Source: Paenibacillus cellulositrophicus (GTDB lineage: Bacteria; Bacillota; Bacilli; Paenibacillales; Paenibacillaceae). From it: DNA of 64,000 bases. The stretch's first letter is position 1. Each line of letters begins with the position of its first letter. Below, one piece after another: positions 55,437 to 64,000 of the stretch. Below the pieces are notes generated by a model that was not told the DNA's origin, made no database searches, and saw only the letters and a program-made list of their open reading frames with translations. The stretch lies in assembly GCF_009363095.1 (NCBI RefSeq), contig NZ_CP045295.1, forward strand, positions 3,703,501 to 3,767,500, written 5' to 3'. Position numbers and translations under genes: made by a program.

Positions 55437-55575
55437 ATTTCCTCTCTTCCCAATATCGATGGACCGGAAGACGGATCGCCTGGCCGGCACATCGATGTTA
55501 CAATACGGCATTCTATCTATACCTATAGTTTATCATGTACGAAGGGCTTTACCTATTCCTATTTCTTCTAATCTG

Positions 55576-56019
55576 TCAGAACATCAAATTAATCAGCATA
55601 CCGCGGATTTCCCCAATCCGCTGCAGCAGCTCGATTTTTCCCTGTTCGCTCTCCAGCATATCGTCGGCCAGTCCCAAAAGGGCCGAGTCGATTTCATCAA
55701 TCAGATTGTAGCGCTTGCCCCGGCCTCTGCGGTCCCAGCCACGAGCTTCCTTCATCCGGACTCCACGGCGGACCGTATCCTCCAGAAACCGTTTGACCAG
55801 CATACGGTATGCCTTCAACTCGCGGATTGTCATCGATCTAGCGAGACGGTCTCCTTGCAGCTGAATCTCTTTAAACCGGCGGTCAAGCTCTTCCTGCGAT
55901 ACCTTCTCGCCGTGCTGCTGCATGATATCGGAAAACGATTTGGGCTGAATCTGCTTCGTATTGCCCTCGTTAATCTGCAAATCGCTCTTTAGGGGTCTGA
56001 ACCCCGGATTAATCTTCAA
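55576..56019 (-). CDS. yaaR: YaaR-family protein (DUF327)
   Basis: 147 aa, probably all helical, of unknown function. It contains QGDRLARSMTIRELKAYRML and VKRFLEDTVRRGV. The gene is conserved next to the c-di-AMP receptor darA and the clamp-loader gene in Bacillota. The TTG at 56019 has AGGAG 7 bases ahead. It starts 15 bases after darA, so the two are cotranscribed. Confidence 0.92.
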   Translation of the reverse strand: MKINPGFRPLKSDLQINEGNTKQIQPKSFSDIMQQHGEKVSQEELDRRFKEIQLQGDRLARSMTIRELKAYRMLVKRFLEDTVRRGVRMKEARGWDRRGRGKRYNLIDEIDSALLGLADDMLESEQGKIELLQRIGEIRGMLINLMF

Positions 56020-56034
56020 TGGATATCTCCTGCC

Positions 56035-56382
<348 letters not shown>

Positions 56383-56402
56383 TTATTTAGACCTGCCCAT
56401 CC

Positions 56403-56488
56403 ATATAGATTGAACCAAAGTAAGATGTAATAAACTTTTAAAATAACATATGTCCACATTTGCATCATTAATTTAGTTCATTCTATAT
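56403..56488. repeat. Inverted-repeat element upstream of darA
   Basis: Arms at 56403-56427 and 56463-56488 are inverted copies with a few mismatches (core ATATAGATTGAACCAAAGTAA against ATATAGAATGAACTAAATTAA). The same sequence family forms the arms of the element before greA. It lies between tmk and darA, about 25 bases before the darA ribosome site. Confidence 0.7.
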
Positions 56489-56537
56489 AGCTGCAGGCTG
56501 CTACTGTACTTATTTGACAAAGATCCTCAAAAATCCT

Positions 56538-57167
56538 TTAAAATCGCTCCTGAAGCACACGGATGATATCCTGTTCCACGGCAGACTGCTCTTTGGAAGC
56601 ATCAATGACGACGATGCGCTCCGGATAACGGGATGCGATGATATGATAACCTTCCCGTACTTTCTGATGAAAAGATAAACCTTCAAGATCAAGGCGGTTG
56701 ACCTCACGTCCCTGATTTGCCGCAATCCGCTGCAGTCCGGTTTCCGGCTCGATATCCAAATAAAAGGTGAGATCCGGCATCCGGTCATGAATGGCGAATT
56801 GATTAATGGCCCACACTTCATCCATGCCGAGTCCGCGGGCATATCCTTGATAAACCAGGCTGCTGTCGACGAATCGGTCGCAGATCACTGTGAGGCCTTT
56901 CTCCAGGGCAGGCTCCACCTTTTCAGCAAGATGCTGTCTTCTTGAAGCGGCATACAGAAGCGCCTCGGTTCGGGCATCCATGGCCGTATGGGACGGATTC
57001 AATATAATTTCCCGAATCTTCTCGGCAATTTCAATGCCTCCCGGCTCTCGGGTCATCATATATGGGACGGCGAGCCGGTTAAAATATTCACCAATTTTTC
57101 CGATCACGGTTGTCTTCCCGGACCCTTCGCCTCCTTCCAGCGTAATAAATGCTCCTGGACCAGTCAT
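56538..57167 (-). CDS. tmk: Thymidylate kinase
   Basis: 209 aa. It phosphorylates dTMP to dTDP. The P-loop [16 protein letters not shown], the DRx motif [20 protein letters not shown] and TREPGG are present. The ATG at 57167 overlaps the stop of the decarboxylase gene (ATGA) and has AGGGAAG upstream. The yaaO-tmk-yaaQ order is conserved. Confidence 0.97.
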   Translation of the reverse strand: MTGPGAFITLEGGEGSGKTTVIGKIGEYFNRLAVPYMMTREPGGIEIAEKIREIILNPSHTAMDARTEALLYAASRRQHLAEKVEPALEKGLTVICDRFVDSSLVYQGYARGLGMDEVWAINQFAIHDRMPDLTFYLDIEPETGLQRIAANQGREVNRLDLEGLSFHQKVREGYHIIASRYPERIVVIDASKEQSAVEQDIIRVLQERF

Positions 57168-58843
57168 AATTGGCTTCCCTGCTTTCTGTTTTTCTTATAT
57201 ACCATAATAGTTAGTAGATTCGGATCTGCCGCCCCCTGGCACTTCGCTCCCGCATTGGACAGGACGCGAAGCCTTGCTGCCGTATCCTCGGTGATCCGCT
57301 CTCCCGGATACAGAAGCGGGATTCCTGGAGGATACGGAATGATCATTTCTGCAGCGGTTCTGTCCGCGCAATCCTGAAGAGGAACCCTCTCGGTATCTTC
57401 AGTAGGTATGGGCTGCAGGCCGAATGGAATGGGCTCTGAGACGGTGGCCTGGGCTAAAATGTTCCACGTGGAAAATTCGGCAGGGCTGCTTTGCGACTTG
57501 GGCAGGCCGGACGCTCCCGTTAGACTTAAATCTTCTTCCGCCTCCGCCTGAACGGAATGGCGGCTTTCAGCTGCCGGTGAGGCATCTGCTGATCTCTGGG
57601 CGTCCGCCTTCTCTACAGTTATATGCCGGAGGGCATCCAGAAGGTGACGGGTGTCTTCCTCGGTAGATCCCAAGCTGTACACCAGGACGACGTATCGGTC
57701 ATCGCTCATCTCCGGTACGCAGCCATACACCTCAAGCCGCTCCTGCAGCTCATAGCCGCTCAGGACGCCGGTGACGTCATAAATGACGACCTTGAAGGGG
57801 TCCTGCGTGGTGTATGCGGCTGCCGGAGGGCGGATGGCCGCCTGCGCAGTGCTGCCCGCCGATGCTGCGCCGGCGGCGTCTTGGGGCTGCTGCCCCTGCG
57901 GTTGCAGCAGCTTGAAGCGCGGCAGGTCCGCCAGGCCGCGCACCAGGGCGTCCACGGCGGCGAGCCCCGCCGTGAAGGCGCCGGCGCCCTGCACATGCAG
58001 CAGGCGCCGGGCCAGGTCCAGCGAGCCCATAATCGGGTACGATGGGCTCGAGCTCTGCACCATGGTGAGCCGCTGGCGGAGCAGGCCGCGGTCAATCCGC
58101 GGCCCTTGGACGTGCAGCATGGCTCCCATGGTGAGCGCGGCCAGCATTTTGTGCGTCGACTGTACGACGCCGTCTGCTCCGCTGGCCAAGGCACTTCCGG
58201 GCAGCCGCGGATGCTGCCCGTAGTGGGCGCCGTGCGCCTCGTCCACCAGCAACGGTACCCCTTGCTGGTGGCACGCCTCCGCAAGCGGCGCCAAGTCGCT
58301 GCCCATGCCGTAATAGTTCGGCATGGTGACCAGCACGCCCTTGGCCTGCGGATAGGCAGCCAGGGCGGCGGTGACGGTCTCTGCAGACGGGGCTACTGCC
58401 AGTCCGCTGACCGGATCGGGCTTCGGCTGGATAAAGACCGCCTTCGCCCCCGCCAGCATCAGTCCATGGATCACCGATTTATGGACATTCCGCTGGACGA
58501 TCAGCAGATCCCCCGGCTTGCTGCAGACCGTCAGAATCAGCGCAATATTTCCGGATGTGCTCCCACCGACCAGGAAGAAACTCTCCTCGGCTCCAAAACA
58601 ATCCGCCGCCAGCGCTTGCGCCTCCCGGATCACGCCCTCCGGGTGATGCAGATCGTCCGTCCCTGTGATTTCGGTCAAATCCGCCTGCAGCACATCCTGC
58701 AGAAATCCGGCTCCCCCGGATTCGGTATAGGCCTGTCCTTTTTTATGTCCGGGTACATGAAATGAAGAATAGGCTTTATCTTTCATCTCCTGCATCATCT
58801 CGTATACAGGTGCACGTTCCTTGTTCAAATGTTGCTTTTTCAT
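57164..58843 (-). CDS. Orn/Lys/Arg decarboxylase family protein (YaaO-like) with inserts
   Basis: 559 aa PLP fold type I enzyme. Motifs are [55 protein letters not shown], the Schiff-base Lys in [14 protein letters not shown], and the C-terminal [11 protein letters not shown]. Substrate (arginine, lysine or ornithine) cannot be told. It is longer than B. subtilis YaaO (480 aa) owing to an Ala/Gln-rich insert (about residues 317-350) and a second low-complexity stretch near 420-470. It starts the tmk unit. Confidence 0.87.
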   Translation of the reverse strand: MKKQHLNKERAPVYEMMQEMKDKAYSSFHVPGHKKGQAYTESGGAGFLQDVLQADLTEITGTDDLHHPEGVIREAQALAADCFGAEESFFLVGGSTSGNIALILTVCSKPGDLLIVQRNVHKSVIHGLMLAGAKAVFIQPKPDPVSGLAVAPSAETVTAALAAYPQAKGVLVTMPNYYGMGSDLAPLAEACHQQGVPLLVDEAHGAHYGQHPRLPGSALASGADGVVQSTHKMLAALTMGAMLHVQGPRIDRGLLRQRLTMVQSSSPSYPIMGSLDLARRLLHVQGAGAFTAGLAAVDALVRGLADLPRFKLLQPQGQQPQDAAGAASAGSTAQAAIRPPAAAYTTQDPFKVVIYDVTGVLSGYELQERLEVYGCVPEMSDDRYVVLVYSLGSTEEDTRHLLDALRHITVEKADAQRSADASPAAESRHSVQAEAEEDLSLTGASGLPKSQSSPAEFSTWNILAQATVSEPIPFGLQPIPTEDTERVPLQDCADRTAAEMIIPYPPGIPLLYPGERITEDTAARLRVLSNAGAKCQGAADPNLLTIMVYKKNRKQGSQL

Positions 58844-59151
58844 CCCCAGCCATAATCCCTTCCGGTTTCAATCTCTACCCTATTTTATCGCATATTGAAT
58901 CATCCGGCTAACGGTCACCGTATAAAGTCACTAGAAATAGTGGGTCATTTACTTCGATAAATGCACAATTTACGCAACAGCTTGAAAAGAAACGTCTACC
59001 GATGTACATTCGTGGTAGCCAGACCAAATGTATCAGCTGTTTCTATTGAGAACCAGGGGCGGCTGAGTCCCCGCAGCTTTTACGTGCTTATATCCTTTTT
59101 CTATGCAAAAAAGGGACAGCTTCCCGCTGTCCCCCTGTACAAAATACCTGC
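58844..59151. other. Intergenic region between gin and the decarboxylase gene
   Basis: 308 bp. It contains the gin terminator at 59106-59133. No convincing promoter or further gene was seen; a plus-strand ORF across it lacks a ribosome site. Confidence 0.6.
59106..59133 (-). terminator. Terminator of gin
   Basis: GGGACAGC and GCTGTCCC with a 5-base loop, followed by six T residues on the minus strand. Confidence 0.9.
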
Positions 59152-59337
59152 TTACGCGTTGGTCTGTAAATTGATTTGTCTCATCTGATGGATAAAATAA
59201 TGATATTTGGCGTCTTCGGCATTTGTATGCACCATTTCACATTCGCACTCTTCGCAAATAAATTGTGATATAATGGTGATTCCTTCTTCTTTGACTTGCC
59301 CGCAAATAATACAGACGTGTTCGGTTTGATTTTCCAT
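59152..59337 (-). CDS. csfB: Anti-sigma-G factor Gin (CsfB)
   Basis: 61 aa zinc-binding protein with CIICGQVKEEGI and FICEECECEMVHT, then DAKYHYFIHQMRQI. Gin, made under sigma-F, keeps sigma-G (and sigma-E in places) inactive until engulfment is complete. The ATG at 59337 has GGTGGG 7 bases ahead; a GTG four codons upstream is possible. It lies next to the rRNA operon, as in B. subtilis. Confidence 0.94.
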   Translation of the reverse strand: MENQTEHVCIICGQVKEEGITIISQFICEECECEMVHTNAEDAKYHYFIHQMRQINLQTNA

Positions 59338-59370
59338 CAACCATCCCACCTTATTTCATTAATTACTATC

Positions 59371-59400
59371 AAGTATGACTCATTTTCTATTATTTTAAAC
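59371..59400 (-). promoter_or_regulatory. Sigma-F/G-like promoter of gin
   Basis: GTTTA and CATACTT are 18 bp apart, near the forespore consensus. B. subtilis csfB is sigma-F controlled. Confidence 0.5.
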
Positions 59401-59547
59401 CTTTTCATAGTGGTTTCATATCCCCCTTTGATTCCTTACATACATATTCCCCGCAATCCCCGCGAGTGTCTGTACAGGAATTTTAAAAAAAGTCTTTCAA
59501 TCAGCCGATATATGAATTAAAGACCTCTAGGAGGTGGAGCGTTCTCC

Positions 59548-60072
59548 ATGCCGGATGAGAATCAAGTTAACGCAACCTTTTACCACTATAAATTAATCAA
59601 AAAAATACCGGTTTCCCGGCTGCTCGTGCGCCTATATCTGCTTCTTCCCTACATAGCTGTGATTTCATTCATGATCGTCATTTCCTGGACCAGCTGCTTC
59701 TATTTTGTTCTCGCCGCACCGGTTATGCTCTGGATTCATTATGTTATCTCCCGATCGGTTCTGCTGTTATCAGGAACACCGTTTCGTAAACGATGGAAAT
59801 TTTCGCTGCGGCTGCCTTGGCTCGGGTATATCACCGATCAACATATCAGCTACCGCCTGTTTCGGAGAGTCTATATCTATATCACTGGATTTGGCCTGCT
59901 CCTGCTGGCTGTGATCATGTTTTGGTCACCGGTTCCCTTCACACTGTCCTTGCTGTTCTGGCATCTGTGGTTCCTGCTTCCGCAATATTATGCTTTTCTT
60001 CGTTTATTGAAGCAGCGTAAAGACGGTATGATTAAACTGAACGCACAGGACATCTCCTATTATCAGCAGTAG
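59548..60072 (+). CDS. Membrane protein of unknown function
   Basis: 174 aa on the plus strand, not recognised. It has four probable membrane segments (about 26-45, 48-70, 107-125 and 128-148) and a basic loop between the second and third (SGTPFRKRWKFSLRLP). The ATG at 59548 has AGGAGGTGG 12 bases upstream, and a GC hairpin with a short T run follows, so it is a real gene. It is absent from this place in B. subtilis. No function can be inferred; it faces a lipoprotein gene. Confidence 0.8.
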   Translation: MPDENQVNATFYHYKLIKKIPVSRLLVRLYLLLPYIAVISFMIVISWTSCFYFVLAAPVMLWIHYVISRSVLLLSGTPFRKRWKFSLRLPWLGYITDQHISYRLFRRVYIYITGFGLLLLAVIMFWSPVPFTLSLLFWHLWFLLPQYYAFLRLLKQRKDGMIKLNAQDISYYQQ

Positions 60073-60099
60073 CCACTCGTCATCATTATGATGAACTTG

Positions 60100-60129
60100 A
60101 AGGCCCCTCTTACATAGAGGGGCCTTTGG
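60100..60129 (+). terminator. Terminator of the plus-strand membrane gene
   Basis: AAGGCCCCTC and GAGGGGCCTT form a 10-bp stem with a 7-base loop; a short T run follows on the plus strand. Confidence 0.75.
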
Positions 60130-60144
60130 CTTGTACGCATAATT

Positions 60145-60171
60145 AAAAAACCCGCATCCTTGGATGCAGGT
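60145..60171 (-). terminator. Terminator of the lipoprotein gene
   Basis: ACCCGCATCC and GGATGCAGGT form a 10-bp stem (one wobble) with a 2-base loop, followed by six T residues on the minus strand. Confidence 0.9.
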
Positions 60172-60173
60172 CA

Positions 60174-60590
60174 CTATAAATCGGTATCCACACTTTCAAC
60201 TGTCGCCTTCCCCTTAGTTAAAACGGTCACCGTAAAATAATCTTTATGAATGGTTAAGTTAATTACCCGGCTTTGCTTCTCAAAAACGTGCGAGTTCCCT
60301 TCGGCCTCCTCCGTTTTTTCCTTCCAGCCCCACTCTTTAATCTTATTCAAGTAAGCTTCCGGAATCTGCTCATCTTCCTTGAGGCCTTTCATCGAGTAGC
60401 GTACATAGTCTAATTTAGAATTACCGGATGTCCGATCAGTACGGTTCGCTTCCTTCGGTACCGGAAAGGTTTTATCGTTCGCAGCTCCTTCAAAGGATGT
60501 CCACGAGGGCTCACTTTTCATGCAGCCGGTAAGCAGCAAACAGACGACTCCAAACACAAGAAGAGCATGCAGCCACGGTCTATTGAGCAT
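60174..60590 (-). CDS. Putative lipoprotein of unknown function
   Basis: 138 aa. A short signal peptide (LHALLVFGVVCLLLTGC) ends in the lipobox LTGC, so the mature protein should be lipid-anchored outside the membrane. The rest is soluble and charged with a small alpha/beta look (RVINLTIHKDYFTVTVLTKG at the end). The ATG at 60590 has AAGGAGG 6 bases ahead. A palindrome lies at the -35 of its promoter. No family recognised. Confidence 0.82.
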   Translation of the reverse strand: MLNRPWLHALLVFGVVCLLLTGCMKSEPSWTSFEGAANDKTFPVPKEANRTDRTSGNSKLDYVRYSMKGLKEDEQIPEAYLNKIKEWGWKEKTEEAEGNSHVFEKQSRVINLTIHKDYFTVTVLTKGKATVESVDTDL

Positions 60591-60690
60591 GTATGTCCTC
60601 CTTATATCGCAAAAGTAATAATTATTCAGTTTTCTTAGGCACCCCCAAACATGTACATAACATATTATACTGACTACTTCTGTGCTGTCG

Positions 60691-60706
60691 GTAACAAAAA
60701 TGTTAC
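60691..60706 (-). promoter_or_regulatory. Palindromic operator candidate at the lipoprotein promoter
   Basis: GTAACA and TGTTAC are perfect arms around AAAA. It ends 21 bp upstream of a perfect TATAAT (60664-60669), so it overlaps the -35 position, which itself has no good match. This fits an activator- or repressor-controlled promoter. Confidence 0.45.
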
Positions 60707-60971
60707 TTCGTTTAGAGAGTATACAAGCCTTATGCATGATAGCGAATAGGCAACTGCGGTGTCTCGATCTTTTCTAATGACAAAAGATTCATAAACCCAT
60801 ATCATGTCCATTCCGATCCTATGTTCTCAAGACTTCCCTAACGGCCAATTTTATCATGCCGCCTAGTCTACAGGATGCATTCCATGAATAAAAAATTCAA
60901 TCCTTCTTGTTAATGAATACGACAGGATCTGTTTTTCATAACCCATTTCCTCTCATAAACATAATTAAAAA

Positions 60972-61006
60972 CAAAAAAACCACCGTTGATATTCATCAAC
61001 AGTGGT
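60972..61006 (-). terminator. rRNA operon terminator
   Basis: A 12-bp stem with one wobble (ACCACCGTTGAT / ATCAACAGTGGT) and a 4-base loop, followed by seven T residues on the minus strand, just after 5S. Confidence 0.94.
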
Positions 61007-61011
61007 CCTTC

Positions 61012-61128
61012 GCTTGGCAACGTCCTACTCTCCCAGGACCCTTCGGTCCAAGTACCATCGGCGCTGGAGGGCTTAACGGTCGTGTTCGGGATGGGTACGC
61101 GTGGAACCCCTCCGCTATCGCCACCAAA
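61012..61128 (-). rRNA. rrf: 5S ribosomal RNA
   Basis: About 117 nt. On the minus strand it starts TTTGGTGGCGATAGCGGAG, contains CCCATCCCGAACACGACCG and GCGCCGATGGTACTTGG, and ends GAGAGTAGGACGTTGCCAAG. The 5' and 3' ends pair. It is the last gene of the rRNA operon and the substrate of RNase M5, encoded at 46 kb. Confidence 0.96.
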
Positions 61129-61188
61129 CATTCAAGTGTTTGATCACTTGAAAACTAGATACGAAACGAATCTGCGATTTAATTTATT

Positions 61189-64000
<2,812 letters not shown>

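Larger units (their letters stand above)
60591..61011. other. Intergenic region between 5S rRNA and the lipoprotein gene
   Basis: 421 bp. It holds the rRNA operon terminator (60972-61006), a TATAAT at 60664-60669 for the lipoprotein gene and a palindrome at 60691-60706. The stretch 60740-60970 shows nothing I could support. Confidence 0.65.

Noticed and set aside
58961..59188. 75-codon plus-strand ORF near gin
   Set aside because: It crosses the gin terminator and coding region and lacks a ribosome site.

Overview
The window is a 64 kb piece of a low-to-mid GC, endospore-forming Bacillota chromosome. Gene order and protein sequences fit Paenibacillus or a close relative (inference from sequence recognition; no database search was possible). 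It carries the origin-proximal block known from Bacillus subtilis (rrn - csfB/gin - yaaO - tmk - yaaQ - yaaR - holB - ricT - yabA ... ftsH ... folate genes - dusB - lysS), shown in reverse. Nearly all genes are on the minus strand, and oriC should lie beyond the right end. Differences from B. subtilis include a nadA-nadB-nadC cassette between ftsH and coaX, greA between dusB and lysS, an HD phosphohydrolase next to tatD, a small plus-strand gene where ctc would be expected, and no ridA/yabJ or yazA at their usual places.

Layout from right to left, the direction of transcription. 64.0-61.0 kb: 23S (5' end cut off) and 5S rRNA with a terminator. 60.6-59.1 kb: a lipoprotein gene, a plus-strand membrane protein gene and gin. 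58.8-53.2 kb: PLP decarboxylase, tmk, darA, yaaR, holB, ricT, yabA. 53.1-51.4 kb: trmN6-like gene and rsmI. 50.9 kb: abrB on the plus strand with Spo0A boxes. 50.6-44.9 kb: HD hydrolase, tatD, a ydaO-type c-di-AMP riboswitch driving a G5/3D cell-wall gene, rnmV, ksgA. 44.9-40.6 kb: yabG, veg, sspF, ispE, purR, spoVG. 40.5-37.0 kb: glmU, prs, pth. 37.0-29.2 kb: fin, mfd, a PrsA-like foldase, spoVT, a SpoVB-like flippase. 29.0-25.1 kb: yabN/mazG, hup, rqcP, yabP, yabQ, divIC. 25.0-17.6 kb: yabR, spoIIE, yabS, yabT, tilS, hpt. 17.5-8.8 kb: ftsH, nadA, nadB, nadC, coaX, hslO, a foldase gene. 8.5-0 kb: cysK, then pabB-pabA-pabC-folP-folB-folK-yazB-dusB, greA and the start of lysS.

The genes mix housekeeping functions (translation quality control, folate, NAD, CoA and UDP-GlcNAc synthesis, PRPP, transcription-coupled repair) with sporulation control (SpoIIE, SpoVT, SpoVG, AbrB, Fin, Gin, SspF, YabP/Q, YabG, YabT). 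Several control sites can be read directly: a sigma-H promoter at spoVG, sigma-F/G-like promoters at sspF, spoVT and gin, a spoIIE promoter with an unusually wide spacer, paired PurBoxes at purR, and two consensus sigma-A promoters at veg.

Most of the window is ordinary core genome. The least explained signals are in non-coding DNA: a palindromic element present once before greA and once before darA; three related repeats in the ispE leader that can form competing hairpins; a small ORF with a very strong ribosome binding site between the ydaO riboswitch and its gene; and palindromes inside or beside the cysK, hup and lipoprotein promoters. Among proteins, the AbrB C-terminus with two CxxC pairs, the PIAGT motif of PabB, the inserts in the decarboxylase and the FtsH tail stand out.
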